From: Poa pratensis
Lineage: Eukaryota > Streptophyta > Magnoliopsida > Poales > Poaceae
Reading direction: 5' to 3'
NCBI GenBank assembly: GCA_947311845.1
Contig: CAMZMU010000049.1
Location: 1,733,368-1,797,367 of the forward strand
DNA: 64,000 nt
Part shown: in pieces, positions 32,402 through 45,700 of the stretch
How positions within the stretch are numbered: the first letter of the stretch is position 1
Layout of the letters: every line of letters starts with the position of its first letter
Made by a program: the position numbers and the translations under genes
Notes under the pieces: generated by a model
What the model saw: only the letters and a program-made list of their open reading frames with translations
The model's database searches: none
What the model was told of the DNA's origin: nothing

Positions 32402-33920
32402 CTACATTATTTGAAGGATGACCGAGACGATGATGCCAATGCCGGAAGTGACACCGGCCGACGCATGACGTGATGAAGACGACGCTCGGACGAACGGAAT
32501 GGGGTACAATCCACCATGACTCCTACCGTGAAGAAGGACCCTCCCCGTGGCCTTGTCCTTAACACAAAAGAAATGATGGTGAAATTCAACGAACACGTCA
32601 TTATCAGAAACTAGACGATAAACAGATAGGAGATTCAAATGAGCATCTGGCACATGGAGAATATTTTTAAGATGAAGAGATGAACCAGTTAAAAGCGAAT
32701 GACCAATATGCGAAATTGACAGACTTGCACCATTGGCCACCTGAACCTGGTCCTTCCCATCGTAGCGCTCGTGGGTGTGAAGACGCGCCAGCTCGCTCGT
32801 CAGGTGGTCCATGATCCAGGGGTTGTTGTTGGGATGTGTCGTGGCGGCGTGGCCGCCGCGCTGCTGCTGTGGAGGCTGGTAGTTGAAATCGAAGCGATTG
32901 CGACAGTTTGCAGCTTCGTGCCCCCAGTTGCCGCAAAGTTGACAGCGGGGTCTCCAGCGGCGATTGCCGCCTCCATTGCGACCACCGTCGTTGCGACCTC
33001 CCTGGCGACCTCCATCATTGCGGCCGTAGCCGCCGTTGCCACCTCCCTGGCGACCTCCATCATTGCGGCCGTAGCTGCCGTCATTGCGGCCGTAGCCGCC
33101 TCCATCTTGGCGGCCGTAGCCGCCGCCGCCTCCATTGCGGCCCTGCCCCTGCTGGCCATAATTGCCGTAGGGCTGATACGGAGCGCCACCACCTTGGTAG
33201 GCGGGGTTGGGACGCATGACGGCGTTCACCGAGGACGACCATCCCTCGACCTGCGCCTGCCGCGCCTGGAGAGCTTCAAAGGACAGTACATGCGAGTAGA
33301 ACTCGGAGTACGACACGGACTTGTTGCCGACAGTGTAGTTGGCGGCGATGGCGTTGTACGCGGACCCAAGTCCGGTGAGGAGGTGATCGACGAGTTCGTC
33401 GTCGGTGATAGGCGCACCGGCGGCTGCCATGGCATCAGCGAAGCTCTTCATCTTATGCATGAAGGCTGCCGCGGACATCTCCTCCTTCCTGGTGCTCTGC
33501 AGAAGACGGCGGATGTGGCGCACATTAGCACGGCTCTGAGCACCGTACATGACATGGACCGACTTCCACACGGCGGCGGCTGACTCGCAACCGATCAGCT
33601 GGGTGGCAATATCGCCATCCATTGAGCCGAGGAGGATGCTCTTGACCCTCTGGTCGGTTGTACTCGGGGTTGCCGGTGGTGACAGCCTTCTCACCGGTTC
33701 CCTCGGTGATAGTCTTCTCCGGGGCAGCGACGTCGCCGTCGAGATGCCCATGGAGGTTGCTACCGGAGAGGTGCGGAAGCATGAGCCCCTTCCACAGGGG
33801 AACGTTGCTGATGTCGAGTCGAACGGCGATCCCGGAAGAGGAGCTCACGGGGGCCATGGAAGACGACGCGGCAGCGAAGGTGTTCATCACGCTGGACAAC
33901 TGCAGCGCGGAGGAGCCCAT
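32402..33920 (-). pseudogene. Copia gag and protease region, frameshifted, protease motif deleted
   Basis: Gag starts at 33920 (MGSSALQLSSVMNTFAAASS), includes VPLWKGLMLPHLSGSNLHGH, and shifts frame near 33660, after NPEY. In the second frame it continues with KSILLGSMDGD, a Gly/Arg/Asn-rich YGRNDGG repeat region (about 32960-33150), and the zinc knuckle CQLCGNWGHEAANC. The protease region reads NNPWIMDHLTSEL. In Copia proteins the catalytic D-S-G-A motif normally sits between WIMD and HLTSEL, so these residues are missing here without a frame change. That alone should abolish polyprotein cleavage. Confidence 0.9.
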
Positions 33921-34176
33921 CGCGGCGGCGGCTCGGATGACTCGAGCGGCGGCTGCGGAGGCGGATCGCGGCGGCGGCGGCTCGGATGACTCGAGCGGCG
34001 GCGGCGGTGGCTCTGATACCAAGAAAAGAACTAGGTTTAGGGTTTTGTGCGTGGGTTCAATGCCCCGCACGATCTCCACTTATATAACATAACATGACAG
34101 GTTACATACGTATACGTCTCGTATACGTGATACATGACATAGGGGTTTAGACGCTAATTACAATTCTAACAGTTAT

Positions 34177-36785
34177 CCTCATATTTTATTTGATATTCTT
34201 TTGATTTCTTGGTTGAACAGATAAGAAGAATCAGATGTGAGTTGTTTGCTTAACTAATTTAAACAGTGGTCACCAATTTTATTGATTTATATTGAACCTT
34301 TTACTTTAAATGACATAACAGTCTATCATTGCTTTACATTAAGATATGTAGTATTTGTTGATCCTATATATGCAATTTAACTTCATCTAATCACAGGAAA
34401 ATCACAGACCCTCGCCGCCATAGAGACATAAGATGACATCGAACCAAGGTGAACTGCTCGCCTGCTGATTCGGTGCATAAGGTATTTCCTGGCCATCATT
34501 TTGACAGATAGAGCAGTAAGCACGATAACTGATGTATGTTCGATGTATCAATATATGATGTTTGAAATTGAAGTGGTGAGCTTGATTGATTTCTCAGTGT
34601 ACTATTCTAAAATGAATAAATTGCTCAAAGGGCTTGCCTTCGGCCTAACAAAAATTGCTTTCCAGTTTGTGCTCAGAAACCACTTGATTCAAAATCAGGT
34701 TCTCATAATAAATTAGTAGTAGGGCACCCATGCATCTTATCTTTCGACAACTTGAACTTCTTCCGTTCCTCTATCTCTGTCGTTCAAGTCAACTGACCAA
34801 TGTAAGCAATCATTTTTATGGGACGGCAGAGGATGAACGTAGTTTGTTTATTGTCAGTACTAATATTTTTTTCCCCTCCGCTGGCTTAAGCTAGATTTTT
34901 TTATACTGCCATCACGAAGCTATCATGTTTCTATGTCCTGAAGCTATCATTTTTCTGTGACTTATATATTTTTTGTCGTCTGGATATGACTATTCACATC
35001 CAGACCATTCACTGTATGTGCTTTGTTTTAGTCCCCTGAATTTTTTCTTAGCCTTTGGTTCTTCCTGTATTTTTCTTCTCTCGGCCTTTCTTGCCATGCT
35101 TTTTCTCTAACCAAGGAACCTACATTTGTTACTCTTTGCTGACAACCCCTTATATATCTATAATATGCTAAATTCTGAGATATTGGCCAGGTGCTGAAAA
35201 AGGGGCTATGAAGGAGATGCTCAAAAAAAGGCCCAGTCACCGGTCAGAGGAGTGTCGCTGTAAATGTTGTAGGTCAAGCGGACGGTTGAGATGCTGGTGT
35301 GGTTGTTATGCAAGTGAGAAAATGATCGCCATTGGCTGGTGTGGTGCATATGTGATTTTAATTCTTATTGCGGTCCTGCTCCACTACATACGTGCAATAA
35401 TTATCACGTTCTATGTCTGTTCCATTTTAAATAAAGGTATGTATTTCTAAGATCTATGAGTTGTGTCTTCAGTATTGCAACTATTGAGCACAAAGTGCGG
35501 CCTTCGAACTGAAATAGCATAGAAATGACTACAAGGAGCAAGGTTAGTGGCTTTTGCATGCCTAATGAATCAGTAGTACCTCCTATAGCGTATTGTAATT
35601 TACACTGTACGATGCACATAAATTCAGAAAGGACTCAGCTGAACGTTGCATTGTGGTAAATTATAATCTTCTCTGCATGTAATCCGCAATGGAACTCTGT
35701 TTAACTGACTTATAGTGGCACAGGCGCTCGGCATGTGCTACAATGTAGCCTTGCCTCATTTTTGCAGTGTGCGCTTTCAGTTCTGTCGGTCAGGTTATTT
35801 CTCAATTCTCATACATGGCACTCATGAGTCATGACTGATCAAGTAATCTAATCTTTTATTGAAATTGATATCGACAAAACTTTATGGAACAGTCAGTTAT
35901 CTTCTTAGTGCCTGGATTATATTTTATGATTAAATCACCAATGAAATAACTTTTAGATCCTTGAAATTTTTGTGTTTCGTTGATGCCTTTTATATGGACA
36001 AATCTGTGTGTAGGTGATGAGTTTTTATGGAATGACGGGTGCAGCAGAGGAATGGCCTTTCTGTGCAATTTTCAGTTGGCTCTGCCCCAAATTTCAACAT
36101 GCTACTGTTGTGTGCGACACATACGGTGAGCAGCCAACACAACAAAGGAAGATCATCGTCGAGGTTGGCATACAAGTGCCCTCCTATTTGCTTCAAACAT
36201 TAGAAAATACGTGCATATAATGATGAATTAGAACTTGCGTGATTGCTTTGATTTTCGCAAAGTTGTACATAACACTTTCAGAAATATGTACGTAAGTTAC
36301 CTGTTGTGCTGAATTTTATGAAGTTTTGACCCAATAAATTTAGTGAGCAGTCATGAATTTGACGAATGGAGTTAAGAAACTTCCTTGTGCCTCATGTTCC
36401 GCTACTCCTGGTGAATATACATGACCAAGACTTGCATTTGTAAAACTATCAGGTTGCATCTACACTTCTACAGGATTAAGCAGTTTCTTCCCAAATGCAG
36501 CATACACGTATGAACAACACTTGAATTTAAACAAATTTAACAAGCAGAGCGCGGCGTCACTGGCTAGTTATAGTTATACCATTACAATCTTTCTCTACAT
36601 TCTTTGCAGCGGGCGCCGGCTGCTCACCTGACGTAGCCTACCCTGCAGTGCAGTCATTGACGTGTGGGTCCGCCGGGCGTGGGGCCCATAGGTCAGTGAC
36701 CCCACAGCAGGGGTGACGTACATGATGGCTGCTGAAAAACAGAGGTTGACTATGCTATGTTTAGTCATTGACGTTAAGATAGGCA
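34177..36785. other. Intergenic region downstream of POLE, no clear gene
   Basis: AT-rich, with many short frames. One ATG frame at 35208-35450 (80 codons) is Cys-rich (CRCKCCRSSGRLRCWCGCY) with a following hydrophobic stretch. It lacks a signal peptide at its start and any family match I know, and may be chance. The 200 bases before 36786 would include the POLE 3' UTR. Confidence 0.4.
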
Positions 36786-39700
36786 TCACCTGATTTCCAG
36801 AATCCATTGGATACAATCCTGAAGCAACTCGAACTTTTGACTGATAGCAACGTTTAGGAAGACACGCATCTTGGTAAGGAAATATGGCGATTCTTCCTTG
36901 CAACGGAATGAGCCTCCACAGGAGCACTGCTCAGATACATGGGCCGCTTTCACTTGCCTGCAGCGGACGCACACCAAATCCTGCAAGTGGTAGAGCCTCT
37001 CTCGCTGGCGCACAACCTGTAGAAGTGCATTTTCCATCTGCTCACGGTGGTATGGCTGCCCACATTGAGGTACCGCGCATCTCCACTCATGACCTTGGAG
37101 TGCTGAATCACGGCAGAGATCAAGATCTCGGCAATCATTGCAATAGCTGCCAACATGATTGTATTTGTAAGATTGGGTAAAGCTAATATCGAGGGACACG
37201 AGAAAATAGGTGTGTATTCCGTACTCTTTAACTTACAAAAAAAAATATAATAAAGGGTTGCTACAGTTTAGTTCTGAGGGTGCAATACCTGCAAATCACG
37301 TTTGGGAGAGTGAATGATGAACAGGGATCTTGGAATTGTGCCTCTGGAGCAAATTCCTTTACACGAACCAACTTCAATAAGTTCTTTCTCATTCTCTGTC
37401 AGAGATATATTCAACGATGAGAGGAATATTTACAATACGATTATGAATGTTAACATCTAACCAAGAAAAAAAAAGAGGTAAAGCAGTGGGACAATTTCCC
37501 ACTGCATTTTATACATATAACGAAATGTAAAGGTGTTACAAAGGGTTAAATATGAAAAGAATTAGTGTTGATAGCCTAGCCAATCTGTAAGCTGGTCTGC
37601 ATACCTACTTCTAGATCTGTGACCAAGTTAACCAAGTAATAAAGATAAATGTAATTATTGTTATTATTTGAAATAAAAAGGAGTTAATTTTCAATTCTGA
37701 ACACATCACAGTATTCTCAGCTCTGCAACAAATAATTCAACACCAGGAAAGGAAAATCCTACATTTAGAGATTTAACTGAAATGGTCAGTACATATGTTA
37801 TTAGACTGCATTTCACTTTATAACTAAGGTCTGACATAGGAACAGTACAGGCAGGACACTGAACCTCATTTACTATGTTTGTGAATAGATGAAGAAATAA
37901 CACATAACATTAGTTTTAAGTTGCTACGGACAAAAAGAAGTAGCTATAGATTGAGTGTGGGTTCAATAGAGATTTACCAGAATATCATGCTGAACATTCT
38001 GATCGAGAGCAAGAACAGCACATATATGCTTTATGAACTCTAATGCAGCATCGCCTGTATGTGTGTGAGGATCAGGCTCTCTATTTGCAGATTCAACTGG
38101 TTCAGACTTGCCTTTTCCTTTGAAATGGAGAAGTATATCACTCACAATGGTAAGAAGCTTCTCAGCAAAGTAAGTGCCAATCTGCCAAATCAAATAACAA
38201 ATTCAGATTAGAGGTTGAGTTTGTCAGTTCCGGCATGGGATAAAAAATGGCAGTAAATGCCCCCGGTAATCAGACGTACCACCTTCACGGGTAAAAAGAA
38301 AGTATCCATCTAAAATGTTAAAGAAAAATCCATTTGGATCATGGAATGATGATACTATATGAGCACTTGGAGGCTAATGAAACCTACTACCACAAATGGG
38401 TTAAACAATTTCCATGATTACGGATTACCTCTGAAGCCTAATATTAAAAAATGGTACTTCATTACCAATGTGTTCAAATTGCCTACCCCAACTTGTTTGG
38501 GAAAAAAGGCTTTGTTGTTGTTGTTGTATTACCAATGTGTTCAAATTACACTTTCTGGATGTACTTGCGAATTTACTTTAAATGTGTGTATAGTTTCATA
38601 TTCAAACTCATTGCAAGCTAAGAGTAACATAGGTGAAAAATCTGACAAATGATAAATCAAAAGTAAATGAAAGGGCAGACATGCACAAAGTCTCATGTTC
38701 AAATTCACAGAGAGTTTTTTTAATGCTTCTTCTAGCATATTTTCAATATCATGTTGAACTTTGAAGGGTATGTGGACATCCCATGTAATACATTGCACAA
38801 GGACAAAAACAAATCATGTTGTGCCACACCATAAGTTTGTTGAAGGAGTGCAAAACAAACTGCTATTGCATAGCATAACTGCCAGTGGTTACGCGTTAGA
38901 TTAAACTAGAGTCAATGTCTATGTTATGAGCAGAGGGAGTATTAAATGGAGCTACCTGTGCACGGAGGTAATCTATGACCTGGACCTCAAGATTCTCAGC
39001 AGCCATGATTGTTATAGACGGAGTACTTGAGGTATCATCCCTTATAGCTGGTCGACAAACTACTTGCTCTTTCATGTATTTCCATGGAACATAAAGGAAC
39101 TCAGATACAATTAAGACAAAGTGATCCTGGATTTTTTTAGAGCAGATAGACCAAATACTTTAGTATCAATTGCGGATCAGTTAAGGAACATTTGATGCAC
39201 AGTTGAGAATGACAGTGTCTGACCTGTGTAGCTTTGGGCAAGTATTCTGCTATATTCCAGCTTGACACAATGTCGATATCATCATCACCATCTGAACTGT
39301 CGGCAGATGTTACATTTTGCGTTTTAGCCTGAATCCCGCCATAGTTATACTGAAACATAAAACACAACATGAAATATCAAGGGCGTGAGCGTATTCTCAA
39401 GACACAGTTAACTAATTAATCCATCTTTGGTAACAATGAATTCAAACCTGATCCATGAACAGTAAGGAATGCCAATAGTGCAAAGGTTCCAGCTCTATCC
39501 ACTCGAAAAGATCCCTAAAGCACGGATGCTCTTAGTTGCACTTAGGTAATAACACAAATTTGCAGAAGGAGGTCAAATAGTACCTTGTCTGTAAGGTTTT
39601 TAGCAAGCTATCACAGTATGCACGTGCTGATGGCAAGTCCACTTTTCCAGTATCTATGATTATCTTAGAGAAGTTTGCAAAGATAACATTAGCTCCAAGC

Positions 39701-42700
39701 TTTCGAAACTCAGCTAACAATAGCGCAAAGACCTTCTTCATGACCTGAGAAAGTTTGACAATCCAAAACAAAAGACAGATTAATGAAAGTCAAAGTCAGA
39801 GAAAAAATGGCCACATGGCATCAAGTGATACAGAAATATAAAAGAACACTTCTCGTTGGGGAAAACATTTAGTACATCCAAATGTACTAGCAAATGACGG
39901 ACAACGTGTAACTCTTGTGGCGAATAATAGACATCTTGCAACTCTTGTGGCAATAACAGAAGTCCCAAAGAAGAAGTGTGAAACAGGACTGATAGGTAAG
40001 TAATATAGCTTACATTATGAAGGAGACGATGGAGAACTTGGTCATGAAGTTTCGATTGTGGGCTAAAAATGTAGACGCATGAGAATGTGGAAAGCGTGTA
40101 TTAAAATTAGAAAATACAATTACTGAGACATTCATTTGCAAACATATGAATTATTACCTGCAAAGCCAACGGTAAAGATGTTGCAATATTGCATCAGCAA
40201 ACACATTTCCAGAAGACACTGCATCTGAGATGCATCTTTGAATGAGTTGCTTCAGCACTTGGAAAGCAGGTAGACATAAGCTGGCATCAGTAAAGTCAGT
40301 TTCGGTGCCATTTGGACCAGGAGGAATGTCATTTTCAAAGCTTCCGATAGATCCTCCTTCAATTTCATCCAGTTGACTGCTTTTAAGGAGAGAATTAACC
40401 GCCAAATGATGAATCTGAAGATGAAATTTCAAAATGCAAAAAAAAATCAGGAGATATACAACCAGACATGCATGCAGTTTTGCAGGAGGCTAGACCACGG
40501 ATCAACTCTCACATCTTCTTTGAGCTGTTTGCCTTAGTGACACTGGGTATTTGGACTCAAGCCCTCCAAACATGAAAGCATAGATTTCGAGAGATCTATC
40601 TCTGATAGTCCATAGGGTCAAAGAAAACCTTAGGCGCATATTATCTCCTTTCTATAGCACCTGTAATTTTGCTTTATTTGGATTCGGGCTCTCTATGGGG
40701 CCCTTTAAACTTTATAAATATTAAGAGTTCATTAATATAGCACGTATGAGCCTCTTACTGTTTTCCGAATAAAGAACGCAAATAAATTGCCAGGAGATAC
40801 GGATGAGCTTATTACATTCTATGAATGCATTACAGACCTACCTTAAGCTCAACAGAAACCCTTCTATACGCGCCAGGATATGTTAGCGCGGGCTGAATGA
40901 CCTGTAAAATGAGGTCATATTCAAGTCAAGCAGCATAAGAAGTTGCAAAGAGTAAAACACCAGCTAACTTAAGAGAGCCAAAGAAGGATTCTCACTTCAT
41001 CAGCAAAGCATGTATCTCCTTCATATGTGCCTCCTAAATCAGGAATACCATCATCAGATATCCATAGTACCTAGCATGTACGACATGTCAGTAAGCAACT
41101 TAAGAATTAAAAGAAGTCAATACAACACCATGCAATTGCACTACGTTCTGTAGAGAAAGATAAAGTAATTTTGAGAAAGCACACATGCAAAGGCCAATGA
41201 ACGTGAAGGTAACGTGACAAAGGTCTGAGCCTCCATTCACAGGAAGAATTAACTGTCCAAGACTTGTTTCTGTCAAGTCCACCCCAAACTATCACAGAAG
41301 TACCATGTTAGTTTTGCTAACATTGATCCAAAAAAGAATGGTTTTGCCACGTCATCTGATTTTCAGTAAATGTTTGATAGTAGTTCCTGCTGCAATCGAT
41401 TCCAGGCAAAAATACCTGAGCACTATGCCCCCTCCTCTGTGGAAGAGCTCAACCACCTTGCCATCACTAACCTCTGAACAACCTTGTCTCGTTCCCGCAA
41501 GAAAGAAACGGTTCTCTCCTACGATTAGACTTTGTTTCGCGAACTCCTGGATCTCGTGCTCAAAGGTTATTTGCCTAACCAACATACATATTAAAGCTCT
41601 TCCTATTATGCGCTCTGCACTGGCTGTGTGTCCTGTCTCTGATGCTCCTAGCACAACATTGGCCTTGTAGGCTAGCACCATGGTCGTGTGGAGCTGAACG
41701 TGCTGGGAGAGGCACCATGTATGGATCGGAGGTGGAGAGGAAGGTCATAACGCTGGGATTGAACCAATTGAAGGAACAGTTGGGAATACCATAGTCGAGT
41801 GACAATTTTGGGTCTGACTGCACAGGGTGGCAGGCAAACGAATCGGTTCTGGAAAATGGGCAGAACAGGGCGGAGCACTTATCAGTCAAGGAGAAGACGA
41901 TAGGGTAGATTTTTTCCGTTAACCATATCCATATCAGCAAAAATCAAATGACGTGCGGCAAACCAACGTTGATTTGGATCAACACAACCAAAACCACACT
42001 TTGAAACTTCCTCAGTGTAGTGGGAAGAAGATTCCTCGACTAAGATGAACTTGACCAGAAAGCAGTTCGTTCCTTGCAAAAATGTTCCAATTCACTAAGT
42101 CTTGTGTTTTGCTTTGTTCTTATAAAAGTAGAAAAAAGCAACTCTTCCATCCTGAAGTTTCAAACATTTTGAATTAAAAATTGAACAATCAAAACATTCT
42201 ATGTTTTACCCTCAGGCAGTTTCACAAGTGGTTACTGCCATGTCATCAACTTCCCATTTGAATCTGTTTTCATAGGTGGATATTGGTTTAGAGTGTTTGT
42301 TCTTGTAGCATTTGTTTGCTTAGTCCCCTCAGAGTAAAAGAGGACAGTATCGATATTTTGGGGTTACAGCTAAAACGTTTTAAAGTTCAGGGTTTAGAGT
42401 GAACTTTGCCAGAGTTCAGAGTTGAAATTTTGATGTTGTTTTCAAACATTGAAATAATATGTTCTATTGAACAACCAACTTAGGACTAGGCAGGATTGCT
42501 CCGAATTGGCAATGATTTCGTATAATTCAGCTGATTCCCAGCTCAAATAGAAAGCTCAACTGAGCCAGACAATTCCTGGTTATTTTGTTTGTTCCATGGC
42601 AAAACATATATGATTCACATTATCTCAGAACAAATAAAGAAGAAATGGTAATAATGGTTATGAGAAGCTGACTAGTATGCCTTCACTATAAAACCTCTTA

Positions 42701-45700
42701 TCATTTACTAAGCTGGGAATCTTGTGGTACAAAAAGAAGAGAGCATGAGGAGCTCACACAAGGAACAAAACAGAAATACTATGCAGTTGGCCAAATTAGA
42801 AAAAAAATACAGCCTAATTGCATTAACTCGACATAAAACAAACCTGCTGCTGGTCACGTAATGCCCTTGAGAAGAACACGTCAGCAGTAAAAAGAAGCCA
42901 ATCAAGTTCAAAGTTTCCCAATGGCACCTATTTAATTAAGAATTGAGGGACAAGTCATTTTCCATCAAAAACTGTAGAAGTCATTTTCATATGATATGAA
43001 ATATTTCACTACAATGACAGTAGAGAATCCTTACATGTGCATATCTAGCGAGTGAAATTCTTTCATTGAACCATTGGGTTGATGCGGCACAGCGCTGCAT
43101 GCTTGTTCTACCAGCTGTCGCTTGCCAACCAAGAGCCTGAACAGATAGGTGTAAGCAAAACAACACGTCAAAGAAAGAAAAATTACAAGAAAATGTAATC
43201 ACTACTGACCCATTACGTACCTGATAGTTGTTGTCCCGTGCATTGCAAGGAATGGCTACACATGGGAAATCATCAAGTGCGCGTACACATTCCCTTATAG
43301 CTTGGAGTTTAGGGCATTCTATGATGCCTATGACAGGTCCAGGATGTTGTTGTCTACAAAAAAAAGTTACTTAGTTTATCATAAGAAAATATTTGAAACA
43401 ATAATCATGTCTTGGCTAGTTTTCTTTTGTTAAAAGCTTCAACTAGTATAGTGCCAACTGCCAAGCACCGTAACTGGTAGAGACAAATGTTTATCAGTTT
43501 AATACCATTTGACGAATAAAAAACTATTCCCTTCTTGGTGTATGTATATATAAATGATGATATTATTCATCAGAGTTCTGCCCAAATAATATTTTCTAAA
43601 AACAGAATAGTAAATTAAGATTATACTGGATATTATTTTAGCTAAAGATAGTTCTCTTAAGCATTATTAGCAAGTATATGAAATCAGTAAAAATTGCATA
43701 TATACATGTTCGTACTTGTCAGTGTCATTGTTTATTGAAGGAATTCGATAATGTAAACAACTCACCGGAAAGAACCAATGGACTATGATTGATGCTTGGT
43801 TTAAACAGAAAATGGGCATACCTGTACTCAAGTAACATTCTTTGCACATATTTGCTACCTGCATCAATAGACGTGTGATAGTCCACCTAAAAGAGAGAAG
43901 CAAAGAATCAGAACATAGCATGCTAAAAGCATGGTCAAATTAATGTTTTACATGGAAAGTAAGATTTCATCGTACATGGAAAGTAAGATTTTCATGCAAA
44001 GGACCAGGAGTTTGGCAAGCATCCCGAAATTGCTTTTCAAGAAATGCCGGAGATAGTTCTTTATTGCGGAAAGGATTGACAACCACCGCATGTATTCTCA
44101 GAGATGTAGGAAAGTACATGATATATACAGCCCTTCCTTCAGACAAGCTGGAGATAAGAGAATCCATAAATCAGTCTCAAATAAAAACTAACATGTGTCA
44201 TAAGAAGAGTACAGTGGCTTATCCACAAAACAATATTTGTACTCAAGTTGTCGCTTATCCAGCGTATATCAGTAGTCAAGATTATTAGTAATGGTAAAAT
44301 TATAGGTAAAGGTCACTAATGTTCATCCAGCCATACAAATAAGAGGGTAAACATAGGTTTACAGGTCACGATATACTTTTCATGAGAAGCAATTCTTGGG
44401 TCATGGCAAGGAGTAGAAATAGTATTTTATTCTGTAATGTAAGTGCTTGAATGAATGAACTAGTCCTGCCTTTTCTACTTTAACAGAGATAAATAATGGC
44501 TATAAGTAATGACTCAAGGCAAAGTATATAACGGGTGAAGATTAGAAAGATAATGAACAAAAAGGCATTTACAGAAATGATAATATCTCATGCTGAACAT
44601 CTTAAACTCTAGTGAGAATAGTAGTACCATAATTTTTACAACGAGCGACATATATAGCTGGTAATAAAGAACTGAAATCGATTTAGATCACTACTGTAGG
44701 TCTTATCATGGCTAGCGTCAGGCCTACCTGTGGTATAGATAGAAAAATGAGACTGTTTGTTCGAGGTATGAGCACTCTGCAGTTGTTTTCATTTGCAACT
44801 CAGCAAGATCCCATCCATCTTGTATACTACGTTTCTTTGCAGACTTGTCCACTTTGCAGACACAGCCAATTTGGAGAATAGCATTAAGCTCCAGTGGAAT
44901 TTTGGTCTCGTATATGCCCTAAATGGAATTTGAATGTTTTATAAGGGGCGATATAATTAAAACCATATGCACAAGTTGGCAAATACTCACTTCGACATCT
45001 GGCTCTGCAAGATGAGCAGCAAGTTTTTTTCCTTCAGCCTTGAACTGTTCTTCACTAGTAACAACCTGAATGTGTATCCATTAGTATGTTATATTACGAA
45101 GAAACTGCGCCCCCAATTGCTTTTCAGCTAATGTTCACCATTTTCACCTCAATGAGATTAAAAGATGGTCTTCCATGAGGAAGAATCTTCTTTACACGCC
45201 TTCCTGGAAACTCGTCTGTGACAGGAGCTTTCGAGTTTAGGTAGAAAAGTCTAGGCACTTTGATAGGAATCTTGAACATGATCCCATCAGCAACAACCCA
45301 TGCAAAAAAGCGGCCAGGCAATGTACTTGGAGCAAGCTGGATTATCTGATGTAGAAAGTATATACGGACTGTTAATTATCAATATAAATAACCCCATTAG
45401 CTAAGGAACTTAATATATGATATAACACAAATACTACAGAGCATAATAAGTAATAAATATAGGAAAAGTTACATGCCTGCCAATGTGATCTAAAGAGAGA
45501 CAATTCTTGTTTCTGGAAGAATGTAGATCGATTCCTGATATTACCATGTAACTGACTGGTGTTTCTTGCAGAAAACAAATTATTAGTGGGACCCTCGGAA
45601 GAGGCTGCACCACCCAACCTGATAGAAGCAGAAGGAAACATAAGCATTTATTGATCAGTACTTAGTTTACTCGGTTTAGTCCTAATTAAATACCTCCAGC

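Larger units (their letters stand above)
29384..34171 (-). mobile_element. Copia LTR retrotransposon, 4788 bp, identical 150-bp LTRs
   Basis: LTRs at 29384-29533 and 34022-34171 are identical over all 150 bases when read side by side. The 5-bp duplication gttat flanks them (29379-29383, 34172-34176). On the minus strand the LTR starts TG and, unusually, ends CT. The primer site TGGTATCAGAGCC (34021-34009) directly abuts the LTR and fits initiator tRNA-Met. A polypurine tract (AGATTGAGGGGGAG in complement) precedes the other LTR. Gene order is gag, protease, integrase, RT, RNase H, which defines Copia. Identical LTRs indicate a very recent insertion, yet the coding region is broken in several places. 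Confidence 0.97.

Noticed and set aside
32771..33583. A 270-codon plus-strand frame of Ala/Val-rich repeats
   Set aside because: It is the antisense of the Gly/Asn/Arg-rich Copia gag region.
35208..35450. A secreted Cys-rich peptide
   Set aside because: Cysteines precede the hydrophobic segment, there is no signal peptide, and the region shows no coding bias.
37182..37199. An earlier acceptor for the last POLE exon
   Set aside because: It would add twelve residues between VICS and YCNDC in the zinc module; the acceptor at 37147 gives the conserved spacing.
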